Assembly (NCBI RefSeq): GCF_012927275.1
Contig: NZ_JABBGG010000001.1
Coordinates: forward strand, 310,001 to 374,000
Direction of reading: 5' to 3'
Length of the DNA stretch: 64,000 nt
Source: Massilia polaris
GTDB taxonomy: Bacteria; Pseudomonadota; Gammaproteobacteria; Burkholderiales; Burkholderiaceae_D
Positions 18,995 to 28,246 of the stretch are shown one piece after another (the stretch's first letter is position 1; the number at the start of each line of letters is the position of its first letter). The position numbers and the translations under genes were made by a program. A model generated the notes under the pieces. That model saw only the letters and a program-made list of their open reading frames with translations, ran no database searches and was not told the origin of the DNA.

Positions 18995-19948
18995 TCAGCC
19001 TTTCAGCCAGCCGGCCACGCGGACCTGGTTCGCCGCCATCCACTGGCGCGCAGCCTCGCGCGGCAGCTTCTTTTCGACGTTCACCAGCCAGTCCATTTCG
19101 GTAACGGCGTCGAGACCGAGGTTGATGCGGGCCAGCGCCGCCCGGGTTGCCGGCGGGATCGCCTTCAAGCGGTCGCGATGGCCGACCAGCGAAGCATGGT
19201 TCACGCCGCCGAGGACGCGGCGCGGATCCTGCAGCGGCCGCAGCTTGCCGCCGCGGTTGAGGTACTGCGGCGCCCAAGTCGGGAACACGATCCAGCGCCG
19301 CTCGGCGACTGCGGCATCGTAGGCAGCGGTCCATTCGGCGGCCGTACCCGGACGGAAGCTATAGCCGAGCGCATCGAGCCCGTAGTCGCCGACCGCCTTC
19401 TGCGACAGCGTGGTGATGGCGGCGCCCGTGCCGATGCCCTGGATCAGTTTGGTCATGCGTCCAGCAACGGCAGGCTTAGCCAGGTCGGCGATGGACTTGA
19501 CCTGGTCTTCCGGAACGTAGTCGGGCACGCCCCAGAAGAAACGCGCGCCGTCGTAGAGTTTTGCGACCTCTTCGGCACCGCCTCCGTAGCGGGCCCAGTA
19601 GGCGCCATGGCCTTCGGGCAGCCATGCCGCCGCCATAAGATCGAGCGCGCCCTCGGCGAGTAGCGGAAACATCTGCTCGTGCGGTCCCTGGCGCACTTCA
19701 ACCGAATGGCCCAGCCGCTCCAGCACCTCATGGACGACCGCGCCGGTGACGGCATAGAAACTCAGTGAAACCTGGCCCAGCACGATCGGCGGCTTCGTGC
19801 TGGTCTGTCCCCACACCGAGCCGCTGGCGAGCGCACTCGCTCCCGCCAGCAAAATCGTACGGCGCATGGGCTTGAGCAGTTCATTGCCGGCGCCTTGTGC
19901 GGGGTGCGGACTCTCGATGAAACGATCGGAACGGTTCTCTTGGGTCAT
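18995..19948 (-). CDS. Glycine-betaine/choline-type ABC transporter substrate-binding protein
   Basis: 317 residues from the ATG at 19948, with GGAGAA 6-7 bases upstream. An internal MRR..LLAGASALASG segment at residues 28-47 looks like a (possibly Tat) signal peptide, so a start at 19867 is possible. The mature part is an OpuAC/ProX fold (IVLGQVSLSFYAVTGAVVHE, then LDLMAAAWLPEGHG, and RRWIVFPTWAPQYLN with aromatic ligand-cage candidates). No permease or ATPase gene is adjacent, so it is an orphan; both flanks are gene remnants. Confidence 0.85.
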   Translation of the reverse strand: MTQENRSDRFIESPHPAQGAGNELLKPMRRTILLAGASALASGSVWGQTSTKPPIVLGQVSLSFYAVTGAVVHEVLERLGHSVEVRQGPHEQMFPLLAEGALDLMAAAWLPEGHGAYWARYGGGAEEVAKLYDGARFFWGVPDYVPEDQVKSIADLAKPAVAGRMTKLIQGIGTGAAITTLSQKAVGDYGLDALGYSFRPGTAAEWTAAYDAAVAERRWIVFPTWAPQYLNRGGKLRPLQDPRRVLGGVNHASLVGHRDRLKAIPPATRAALARINLGLDAVTEMDWLVNVEKKLPREAARQWMAANQVRVAGWLKG

Positions 19949-20019
19949 GATGATTCTCCTTCAATTTTTTAATTAGATAGGGGACGTGTTCGATGCCGCG
20001 CGCGTGAGCGCCGCCATGC

Positions 20020-20262
20020 CGATCACGAAGTGAACAGGACATGAGGCCGAGCACAATTGCTTGCGCGGGATGCTGCCGGAGAGGGCGGTCAGCACCGGAG
20101 CGCCGATTGTCACGGCCAATGCGTACAGGCTGACCAGCAGGCCGGCCGAGGGAGTCGACACGCCGAGGCTGGCGGCGATGGTGGGGCTTCGCCCGGCGAT
20201 GACGAATTCGGTGGTGCCGATCGAACGCGGAATGCGTCAGCGCCCGAGAGTGCGAGTGGCAT
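20020..20262 (-). pseudogene. N-terminal remnant of an MFS efflux transporter
   Basis: Starts with ATG at 20262 (MPLALSGADAF), then after a frameshift near codon 14 continues as IGTTEFVIAGRSPTIAASLG and VSTPSAGLLVSLYALAVTIG, APVLTALSGSIPRKQL, the first two helices and the GR/PRK loop of AraJ/YdhP-type drug-H+ antiporters. A second frameshift follows and the remaining ten helices are absent. An upstream GGAACC does not give a good ribosome site. Confidence 0.65.
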
Positions 20263-20824
20263 GGTGGTTCCTTTATGGAAGAGTGAGGACGATGGCATGC
20301 AGTCTGACGGCTCACGGCACAAAGAAAAATCTCTTGCAGGACAATACACTTTTGACTTGGAGTCACGAATGATCGACGTCGCTGCTAGCCCGCCTTCAGT
20401 GCTCCTCCCGGCACACCTGCTCATCAAGGGGCGGGTGCCGCACCCCTTGGCCGCACGGCTGATCCCCAAGCAACGCCCGGCTTCACTGGGGTAGCACCTG
20501 GACGATGACCCCGCTTGCCGTTTCTGGTCCTGGCGCCCGGTTTTTAAAACATCTTTGTTTAGGAAAACGCGGCTAAACTGCGGAGCATTTTTCAAAGTTT
20601 GTTGAGTTTCCATTACCAAATTTGTATAACTCCACTAGCTGAAGCGCCGTATCCAAGGGCGCAGGCTCGGCGGCATGCCCGTTTAGTAAATGTTGTCGAA
20701 CCCGCGTCATCGGCTGTGCTTTCACGTCGCACTCTGGGACTGCCACCGGGTCCACAGTTGGCGGAAGTGCCTTTGTAGCGTCACATAAAAAAGCCCATCC
20801 ATGGGCATAATGAGGAGATATCAA
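20263..20824. other. Intergenic region before the glycan locus
   Basis: 562 bases without a convincing gene. An open frame across 20296-20494 (from ATG 20296) has no recognizable family. The right end carries the inverted repeat GCCCAT-CC-ATGGGC at 20793-20806, which ends 5 bases before the GAGGAG ribosome site (20812-20817) of the TonB receptor and could form a leader hairpin. AT-rich stretches at 20540-20640 probably hold the promoter. Confidence 0.4.
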
Positions 20825-23800
20825 ATGATGTTCAGGAACGTTCTTGCTTCGCGCCAGGCCTCCGGCCCGCGCGCAACGCCGATTGCCACTGCGGTCGCCT
20901 TGGCTCTGTTGAGCATTACCACGGCTCAGGCGCAAACGGCCCCGGCCGACAAGCCGGCCGAAACGCAGGTCGAAACGCAGGCCGACGCCAGCCAGGCGCC
21001 GAAGGTTGTCGTGACCGGCTACCGCTACGCGATCGAGAAGAGCCTCGACCAGAAGCGCAACGCCAATGCGATCGTCGAAGTGATCACCGCCGAAGATGTC
21101 GGCAAGTTCCCCGACAAAAACGTGGCCGACGCGCTGCAGCGCGTGCCGGGCGTGGTCGTCACCCGCAGCGGCGGCGAGGGCAAGAACGTCAGCGTGCGCG
21201 GCCTGTCGTCGGAATTGACGCTGACCCAGCTGAACGGGAATTATGTCGCCACGGCCGAATCCAACGGCGATCCTTCGCGTTCCTTCAACTACACGTTGAT
21301 GCCGTCGAACATGCTGTCCAGCGCCGAGCTGTACAAGACGCCGGAAGCGCGCATCGACGAAGGCGGCATCGGCGGCACCGTGATCCTGCATACGCGCCGT
21401 CCGCTGGACGTGGAGTCCAACTCCGGCTTCGTCAACGCCGAAGGCACCTGGGCCGACACGACCAAGAAGGCCGACGGCCAGTTTTCCGGCCAGTATGCCT
21501 GGCACGACGAAAGCAATCGCTTCGGTGTTCTGGTGGGCTACACCCAGCAGAAACGCACCACCCGCACCATGGGCGCCAGCACCGAAAACTGGCAGTGGTA
21601 CGGCGACAACTACAAAACGAATCCGGCAACAGACGTCAACGGCAAGGAGTCGGACCTGAACTCGTATTGGTGGGGCCAGTCGGGCTTCCACGACCAGAAC
21701 GGCAAGTACTACACCAACTTCATGATGCCGACCTCGGTCAACCTCAACGTCAAGACCGAGGAGCGCGAGCGCAAGGGCGGACAGCTGACCTTGCAGTTCA
21801 AGCCGGTCCGCAACCTGAACCTGACGGCCAATTACTTCCGTTTCGACCTGTCGCAGAACTCCCAGACCAACACCCTCAAGGTGCCGGAATGGAATATTGC
21901 CCGCTATGACGGCGACGGCAACTGGCCGGGCGGCCGCCTGCTCGACGGCCTGACCTTCGACCCAAGCGGCACCATCGTCACCGGCGCGCAGTACAGCGCT
22001 CACCCAGGCAAGGCCTACTACTGCAGCGGCCAACAGGCTGCGGCGGGCGGCCTGACCAATACCGGCGGCTTCGGTCCGGACGACTGCACCATTCCAACGC
22101 CGCAGATCACCGGCAGCTACAACCGCGAAAAGGCGCGCTCGCAGGTCTTCGACTTCACGGCCGAATGGCGCGGCGAGTCGCTGGACGCCAACTTCACGGC
22201 CGGGCGTACCTGGGCCGGCGGCGGTCCGGAAATGCAATTCGGCATGCCGATCAAGCCGCGCCGCCAGAACGCCGATGGCAGCTGGGCCCTCGGCAACACC
22301 GCCACCGCCTGGGACCTTTCCGGCACGCCGACGATGACGTTCGCGCCGCAACTGATGGCGAACCTGCAAAACGGCATCGGCGAAATCGACCTCGGCTCGA
22401 CCTCGTCGTCGTGGACCAAAAACAGCACCGAGCAGAAGTACGCCCAGGCCGATTTCACCTGGCACAAGGATGGCAAGTGGCTGGACTCGCTGCAGTTCGG
22501 CGCCAAGTACCGCGACGGCGGCACCCACCGCAGCACCGGCAACAACTACTGGGTTTGCAAGGGCGCCGATCCGAGCGACTACGACAAGCGCTTCCAGGCC
22601 GGATGCGATCCTACCGCCAACCGCTTCCAGGCGCAGTTCCTGTACCCTGAATCGCTGGACAATCTCGCTGGCGGCATCAGCGCCAACGCGTTCCCGGCGA
22701 TTAACTATCCGGCCTACATCGGGCACCTGAACTCGACCTACGGCGAGATGCAGACCCGCAGCGAAGACAACTTCGTCTACAACGTCGAAGAAAAGATCGC
22801 GTCGGCCTACCTGCAGGCCAACATCAAGACCGAGCGCCTGCGCGGCAACGTCGGTGTGCGCCTGGTGCGCACCAGGCAGCATGCCGATTCGACGGACCAG
22901 GTCGAAAGCTACAACGACTACTTCTACGACGGTCCCGACGGCACCCCGGCGCCGTGCCGGGCGGGCGGCTTGCCGGCTGCCGGCGCGCCAGCCGGCTCGG
23001 GTTGCACCAGCGGCTTCACCAGGCTGCCGGACAGCACCGCGCGCGACTCGTCGTTTGCGGTCAGCTCGCTCGACCGCACTTACAACGACGTGCTGCCGAG
23101 CTTCAACCTGGCCTACGACCTGAGCGACACGCTGCTGCTGCGCGTCGCCGCGTCCAAGGTGGTGTCGCGTCCGAGCTACGGCGACATCGCGTCGCCGGGT
23201 GGCCTGAACTACTACAGCCAGGAGTACGTCAACGATCGCCGCCTGATCGGTGGCGGCGACCGGCAGGGTTGGTTCGGCGCGGGCAGCAACAAGAACCTGG
23301 AGCCGTACAAGGCCACCCAGTATGACCTGGGCCTGGAGTGGTACTTCCACCGCGGCTCGGTGCTCGGCGCCGGCGTGTTCCGCAAGAACGTCAGCAACTT
23401 CGCGGTGCCGGTGGTGACGGACATCTCGATGGACGTGGGCGGCCAGACCGTGACGGTGCAGAACTACGCGACCAGTGCCGGCGGCCGCGACGCGGTGTCG
23501 CAGGGGGTCGAGTTGTACGCGCAGCACACCTTGGATTCCGGCCTCGGTTTCCAGGTTAACTATACGTACAACAAGACCAACCAGGCGGCCATCGCCCTCG
23601 CGGACGGCACCGAACTCGGCAAGTCGCCGCTGGTCGGCAGCGCGAAGAACCAGGCCAACCTGACCGTGTTCTACACCACCGAGAAGTTGCTGGCGCGCGC
23701 TTCGTACAACCGCCGCGGCGAGGTCGTGAACGGCCTGGTCAATGGATTGAACGTCTATGACGAGCCGTTCAGCCAGATCGACCTGAACGTGGCGTACAAC

Positions 23801-23950
23801 ATCACCAAGCAGCTGAGCCTGACCGCTTCGGTGCTGAACCTGACCGAGGAAGAGAGCCGCGCGCACCTGGGTAACGACACCAAGGACCGCTTCTACTCCA
23901 ATGGCTACGCCGGCCGTGTCGTGTACGCGGGCATGAACTACAAGTTCTAA
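20825..23950 (+). CDS. TonB-dependent receptor of the glycan locus
   Basis: Outer-membrane gated channel powered by TonB/ExbBD. 1041 residues from the ATG at 20825 with GAGGAG 7 bases upstream; an ATG at 20801 would start inside a hairpin. Signal peptide ends near TTAQAQ. The plug starts at KVVVTGYRYAIEKSLDQKRN and contains DVGKFPDKNVADALQRVPGV; the barrel ends in YAGMNYKF with the terminal Phe needed for BAM insertion. This length and plug are typical of the TIGR01782-type (Caulobacter/Xanthomonas) receptors for oligosaccharides. The downstream mannosidases suggest a mannose-rich glycan ligand. Confidence 0.92.
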   Translation: MMFRNVLASRQASGPRATPIATAVALALLSITTAQAQTAPADKPAETQVETQADASQAPKVVVTGYRYAIEKSLDQKRNANAIVEVITAEDVGKFPDKNVADALQRVPGVVVTRSGGEGKNVSVRGLSSELTLTQLNGNYVATAESNGDPSRSFNYTLMPSNMLSSAELYKTPEARIDEGGIGGTVILHTRRPLDVESNSGFVNAEGTWADTTKKADGQFSGQYAWHDESNRFGVLVGYTQQKRTTRTMGASTENWQWYGDNYKTNPATDVNGKESDLNSYWWGQSGFHDQNGKYYTNFMMPTSVNLNVKTEERERKGGQLTLQFKPVRNLNLTANYFRFDLSQNSQTNTLKVPEWNIARYDGDGNWPGGRLLDGLTFDPSGTIVTGAQYSAHPGKAYYCSGQQAAAGGLTNTGGFGPDDCTIPTPQITGSYNREKARSQVFDFTAEWRGESLDANFTAGRTWAGGGPEMQFGMPIKPRRQNADGSWALGNTATAWDLSGTPTMTFAPQLMANLQNGIGEIDLGSTSSSWTKNSTEQKYAQADFTWHKDGKWLDSLQFGAKYRDGGTHRSTGNNYWVCKGADPSDYDKRFQAGCDPTANRFQAQFLYPESLDNLAGGISANAFPAINYPAYIGHLNSTYGEMQTRSEDNFVYNVEEKIASAYLQANIKTERLRGNVGVRLVRTRQHADSTDQVESYNDYFYDGPDGTPAPCRAGGLPAAGAPAGSGCTSGFTRLPDSTARDSSFAVSSLDRTYNDVLPSFNLAYDLSDTLLLRVAASKVVSRPSYGDIASPGGLNYYSQEYVNDRRLIGGGDRQGWFGAGSNKNLEPYKATQYDLGLEWYFHRGSVLGAGVFRKNVSNFAVPVVTDISMDVGGQTVTVQNYATSAGGRDAVSQGVELYAQHTLDSGLGFQVNYTYNKTNQAAIALADGTELGKSPLVGSAKNQANLTVFYTTEKLLARASYNRRGEVVNGLVNGLNVYDEPFSQIDLNVAYNITKQLSLTASVLNLTEEESRAHLGNDTKDRFYSNGYAGRVVYAGMNYKF

Positions 23951-23998
23951 GCCTGCTTCATCCCTCCCCGCGCCGCCGGGCCGGGGAGCTGTCTTTAA

Positions 23999-24036
23999 CG
24001 GCCTTGCCAGCCCCTGCTGGCAAAGCCGTCTTTTCT
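23999..24036 (+). terminator. Hairpin with T-rich tail between TonB receptor and halogenase
   Basis: CGGCCTTGCCAGC and GCTGGCAAAGCCG pair around a CCCT loop (23999-24028) and are followed by TCTTTTCT. It ends 18 bases before the halogenase start. A partial terminator here would give more receptor than enzyme message. Confidence 0.6.
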
Positions 24037-24046
24037 GGATGCCACA

Positions 24047-25567
24047 ATGAACGCGCACAACCGGATCAATAACATCACCATTGTCGGTGGCGGCAGCGCG
24101 GGCTGGATGGCCGCAGCCGCGCTGGCCACCTACCTGGGCAAGGGGGCCTCGATCCGCCTGGTCGAGTCCGAGGAAATCGGCATCGTCGGCGTCGGCGAGG
24201 CCAGCGTCCCGCACATCAGGATGTTCAACGGACAATGGCTGGGCATCGACGAAGCCGAGTTCGTCAAGCGCACCCAAGCCACGGTCAAGCTTGGCATTCA
24301 ATTCAAGGACTGGAGCCGCATCGGCGACAGTTACATCCACGGCTTCGGCGCCATCGGCCGCTCGCTCGGCCCGCTGCCGTTTCACCAGTTCTGGCTCAAG
24401 CTGCACCTTGCCGGGCGCGCCGGCCCGATCGGCGACTACTCGGCGCAGACGGTGATGGCGCCGCGCGGCAAGTTCGCGCCCCGCGACAGGAATGCGCCGG
24501 CCGATTCGCCGCTGGCCGATATCGCCTATGCCTATCACTTCGACGCCACGCTGTACGCGCGCTATCTGCGCGAACTGGCGGAACAGCGCGGCGTGCAGCG
24601 CATCGAGGGCAAGATCGTCGGTGTGAACCAGCGCGCCGGCGACGGTTTCGTCGAATCGTTGACCCTGGAAAACGGCCAAGTGGTCGGCGGCGACTTGTTC
24701 ATCGACTGCTCGGGTTTCCGCGGCCTGCTGATCGAGCAGACCTTGAAGACCGGCTACGTGGACTGGTCGCACTGGCTGCCGTGCGACCGCGCGATGGCGG
24801 TGCCCAGCGAGCGCACCGATCCGATCACGCCGTACACGCGCGCGAGCGCGCGCGCGGCCGGCTGGCAGTGGCGCATTCCGCTGCAGCACCGCACCGGCAA
24901 TGGCTACGTGTATTCGAGCCGCTTCATCAGCGACGACGAGGCCGCCGCGACCTTGCTGGCGAACCTGGACGGCAAGGCGCTGGCCGACCCGCGGAAACTA
25001 GCGTTCACCACCGGCATGCGCAAGAAGTTCTGGAACAAGAATGTCGTGGCCCTGGGCCTGGCCAGCGGCTTCCTCGAGCCGCTCGAGTCCACCAGCATCT
25101 ACCTGGCCCAGTCGGGCATCACCCGCTTGCTGAGCCTGTTCCCCACGCGCGACGCCAACCCGCTGCTGGCCGAACGCTACAACCGCGAATCCGTGTTCGA
25201 GTACGAGCGGATCCGCGATTTCCTGATCCTGCACTACAACGCGACCGAACGCGACGACACGCCGTTCTGGAACTACTGCCGCACGATGTCCATCCCGGAC
25301 AGCTTGCGCGAGCCGATCGAGCTGTTCCGCCGCGATGGGCGCTACTTCCGCAACGGCGAGGATTTCTTCGCGCTGCCGAGCTGGGTCCAGGTGATGCTGG
25401 GCCAGCGCATCGTGCCGCAAGGCTACCACCCGATCGTCGACGAGATGCCCGAGGACCGGCTGATGGAATACGTCGAGGGCATGCGCACGACGCTCGCGCA
25501 GGCGGTCGCCACGATGCCGATGCACCAGGAATGGATCGACAGATACTGGAAGGCGTCCCCACCATGA
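24047..25567 (+). CDS. Flavin-dependent tryptophan-halogenase family protein
   Basis: 506 residues. The FAD-binding GGGSAGWM lies at residues 14-21, the catalytic-lysine equivalent is Lys81 (ATVKLGIQFKDW) and the halogenase WxWxIP motif is present as WQWRIPL. Homologues of this group are common in TonB-dependent carbohydrate loci of Xanthomonas, Caulobacter and relatives, where no halogenation has been shown to be needed for sugar use; the substrate is unknown. Overlaps the beta-mannosidase start by 4 bases (ATGA), so it is firmly part of the glycan operon. Confidence 0.88.
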   Translation: MNAHNRINNITIVGGGSAGWMAAAALATYLGKGASIRLVESEEIGIVGVGEASVPHIRMFNGQWLGIDEAEFVKRTQATVKLGIQFKDWSRIGDSYIHGFGAIGRSLGPLPFHQFWLKLHLAGRAGPIGDYSAQTVMAPRGKFAPRDRNAPADSPLADIAYAYHFDATLYARYLRELAEQRGVQRIEGKIVGVNQRAGDGFVESLTLENGQVVGGDLFIDCSGFRGLLIEQTLKTGYVDWSHWLPCDRAMAVPSERTDPITPYTRASARAAGWQWRIPLQHRTGNGYVYSSRFISDDEAAATLLANLDGKALADPRKLAFTTGMRKKFWNKNVVALGLASGFLEPLESTSIYLAQSGITRLLSLFPTRDANPLLAERYNRESVFEYERIRDFLILHYNATERDDTPFWNYCRTMSIPDSLREPIELFRRDGRYFRNGEDFFALPSWVQVMLGQRIVPQGYHPIVDEMPEDRLMEYVEGMRTTLAQAVATMPMHQEWIDRYWKASPP

Positions 25568-28245
25568 GCGCGCATCCGCTGCTGCGCGCGCTCGCGCGAC
25601 TGCTCCCCGTGTTCGTCCTCGCCTTTACGGCAGGAGTGGCCAGGGCGGGAGTACCGGACCGGCTTGTCATCGACAAGGGCTGGACCTTCCGCCTTGCGCC
25701 CGGCAACGCGCAACTCGGCGCGCATCCCGAAGCGGCGCCATGGCGCGCGGCGGCGGTGCCGGGCACGGTGCATACCGACCTGCTCGCCCACAAGCTGATC
25801 CCCGACCCCTATGTCGGCGCGGCCGAAGCCGGCCTGCAGTGGATCGGCCTGGCCGACTGGGAATACCGCACGCGCTTCGACGTGCCGCGCGCGGCGCGGG
25901 GCAGCGCGCGCAGCGACCTGGTGTTCGAAGGCCTCGATACCTATGCCGAGGTGTGGCTCAATGGCGACCAGCTGCTGGCGGCCGACAACGCCTTCCGCAC
26001 CTGGCGCGCCCCGGTGCAGCGCAAGCTGCGCGCGAAGGGCAATGAATTGCGCATCGTGCTGCGCTCGCCGATCGCCAGGCTGCTGCCGCAGGTGCAGGCG
26101 ATGCCGCACAAGCTGGCGGGCAACTACCCTTCGCCCTACGGCGACGAACCGAAGGACGCGATGACCGGCAACTTTGCGCGCAAGCCCGGCTATCACTACG
26201 GCTGGGATTGGGGCCCGCGCTACGTGACCGCCGGCATCTGGAAGCCGGTCGTGTTGCAGAGCTGGGACGCGCTGCGCATCGACGACCTGCAACTGCGCCA
26301 GGATCACGTCGACGAAGCGCGCGCCGACATCGCCGCGGTCGCGTCGCTCGACGCGGTGCGCGCCGGCCAGTTCGAGCTGCGCCTGTGGCAGACGGCGCCC
26401 GACGGCAAGCGCTCGCTGGCCGCGCAACGGCGGGTCGCCTTACATGCCGGCGCCAACCGCATCGAACTTCCCGTGCACGTCGACCGCCCGCAACGCTGGT
26501 TCCCGACCGGCTATGGTGCGCAAGCGCTGTACCGCTACCAGCTCGACGCCGTTGACGGCAAGGCCGTCACTGCCAGCACCAGCACGCGTACCGGCTTGCG
26601 CAGCGTTGCGCTGCGCCGCGATCCCGACGACAAGGGCCGCAGCTTCTACTTCGTCGTCAACGGCATTCCCGTGTTCGCCAAAGGCGCGAACTCGATTCCC
26701 TTCGACATGTTCCAGCCGCGGGTGACGAAGGCGCAGCTGCGCCGGGTGCTGCAGTCGGCGCGCGACGCCAACATGAATTTCGTGCGCAGCTGGGGCGGCG
26801 GCTATTACGAGAGCGATGCCTTCTTCGACCTGGCCGACGAACTCGGCCTGCTGGTGTGGCAGGACTTCATGTTCGGCGGCGGCATGCAGCCGGCTTACGA
26901 CGACGCTTTCCGCGCCAGCGTGATCGCCGAGGCGCGCGACCAGCTGCGCCGGCTGCGCAACCATCCCAGCATCGTCCTGTGGTGCGGCAATAACGAGGAA
27001 GAAATCGCCTGGAAGTACTGGGGGCACGGCAAGACGCTGAAGGAAGCCGATCCGGTCTTCGCCGACCAGGTCTGGAAGGGCTATGTGCAGTTGTTCGGCC
27101 TAGAGCTGCGCAAGGTCGTCGCGGAAGAGGGCGGCGGCATTGGCTACTGGGCCAGCTCGCCCGGCGACGACCTGGCCGAAGTGGCCAACACGCCGGCCAG
27201 CGGCGACATGCATTACTGGGAAGTGTGGGGCAACCCGGCGCATCCGCCGGCCAAGTTCCTGGAGGTCACGCCGCGCTTCATGTCCGAGTACGGCCTGCAG
27301 GCATGGCCGGTGCAGCGCACCATCGACGCTTTCGCGCGGCGCGAGGAGCAGGGCATTGCCACGCCGGTGATCGAGGCGCACCAGAAGTTCCAAGCCGGAA
27401 AGGGCAACGCACGGCTGATGAAGTACGTGCACTATGAGTTCGGCGAACCGAAGGATTTCGCCGGTTTCGTCTACCTGAGCCAGGCCGCGCAGGCCGAGGG
27501 CATCGAGCTGGCCGCGCTGCACCACCGCGCCAGCCGCCCGTTCACGATGGGTTCGCTGTTCTGGCAGCTCAACGACGTGTGGCCGGGCGCGTCGTGGTCG
27601 GGCATCGACTGGTTCGGGCGCTGGAAGGCGCTGCAGTTCCATGCGCGCCGCTTTTATGCGCCGGTGGCGGTCGCCGCGCTGCGCGGCGCCGCAGGCACCA
27701 CCTCGGTGAGCCTGCTCAACGACCGCACGCGGCAGGTGCGGGGCGAGCTGCGCCTGCGCGTGATGGCCCTCGACGGCAAGATACTGCGCGACGAGCGCAA
27801 GCCGGTCGAACTCGCGCCGCTGTCGGCGGCGAAAGTGGCCGATTACCGCGATGCCGAATTGCTCGGCAACGCCGATCCGGCGTCCACAGTCGCGGTATTC
27901 GACCTGCAGGCCGAGGGCGAGCCGGCGTCGCGCAGGGTCGTGTATTTCGCAGCGGCCAAACAGCTGGCCTGGAACCCCGCCGGGCTGCGCGCGGAACTGC
28001 GGCGCGACGGCGATGGACATGTACTCGAGATCGCGGCGTCAAGGCTGGCGCGTGCGGTCTGGATCGGCTTCGGCGATGTCGACGCCGAACTGTCCGACAA
28101 CGCGCTGACCGTGCTGCCGGGCGAAAGCGTCACGCTGCGCGTGGCGTCCGCCGCCACCGGCCAGGCCCTGCGCGCCGCGCTGCACATCGAATCGCTGGCC
28201 GACGCGGTGCAAACCAATACCCCCTCCATATCACGGACTCCCTGA
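25564..28245 (+). CDS. GH2 beta-mannosidase, exported
   Basis: Hydrolyses terminal beta-1,4-mannose, such as the core Man-beta-GlcNAc linkage of N-glycans or manno-oligosaccharides. 893 residues from the ATG at 25564; a very long open frame begins upstream in the halogenase region but the signal peptide (residues about 1-26, AFTAGVARA) fixes the start. Sugar-binding domain, Ig-like domain and TIM barrel are in GH2 order. Acid/base Glu478 lies in WCGNNEEE and nucleophile Glu575 in FMSEYGLQAWP. The next gene begins one base after the stop. Confidence 0.92.
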   Translation: MSAHPLLRALARLLPVFVLAFTAGVARAGVPDRLVIDKGWTFRLAPGNAQLGAHPEAAPWRAAAVPGTVHTDLLAHKLIPDPYVGAAEAGLQWIGLADWEYRTRFDVPRAARGSARSDLVFEGLDTYAEVWLNGDQLLAADNAFRTWRAPVQRKLRAKGNELRIVLRSPIARLLPQVQAMPHKLAGNYPSPYGDEPKDAMTGNFARKPGYHYGWDWGPRYVTAGIWKPVVLQSWDALRIDDLQLRQDHVDEARADIAAVASLDAVRAGQFELRLWQTAPDGKRSLAAQRRVALHAGANRIELPVHVDRPQRWFPTGYGAQALYRYQLDAVDGKAVTASTSTRTGLRSVALRRDPDDKGRSFYFVVNGIPVFAKGANSIPFDMFQPRVTKAQLRRVLQSARDANMNFVRSWGGGYYESDAFFDLADELGLLVWQDFMFGGGMQPAYDDAFRASVIAEARDQLRRLRNHPSIVLWCGNNEEEIAWKYWGHGKTLKEADPVFADQVWKGYVQLFGLELRKVVAEEGGGIGYWASSPGDDLAEVANTPASGDMHYWEVWGNPAHPPAKFLEVTPRFMSEYGLQAWPVQRTIDAFARREEQGIATPVIEAHQKFQAGKGNARLMKYVHYEFGEPKDFAGFVYLSQAAQAEGIELAALHHRASRPFTMGSLFWQLNDVWPGASWSGIDWFGRWKALQFHARRFYAPVAVAALRGAAGTTSVSLLNDRTRQVRGELRLRVMALDGKILRDERKPVELAPLSAAKVADYRDAELLGNADPASTVAVFDLQAEGEPASRRVVYFAAAKQLAWNPAGLRAELRRDGDGHVLEIAASRLARAVWIGFGDVDAELSDNALTVLPGESVTLRVASAATGQALRAALHIESLADAVQTNTPSISRTP

Positions 28246-28246
28246 C

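Noticed and set aside
20296-20494. Short + strand frame before the glycan locus
   Set aside because: No family resemblance and no ribosome site; treated as intergenic.
20573-24889. Minus-strand open frame of 1438 codons opposite the TonB receptor
   Set aside because: Shadow of the GC-rich receptor and halogenase genes; composition is His/Arg/Gly/Ala with no domain, and the + strand genes explain the DNA.
24235-28245. 1336-codon + strand frame
   Set aside because: Only the part from 25564 is a protein (beta-mannosidase with signal peptide); the upstream 440 codons overlap the halogenase in another frame.
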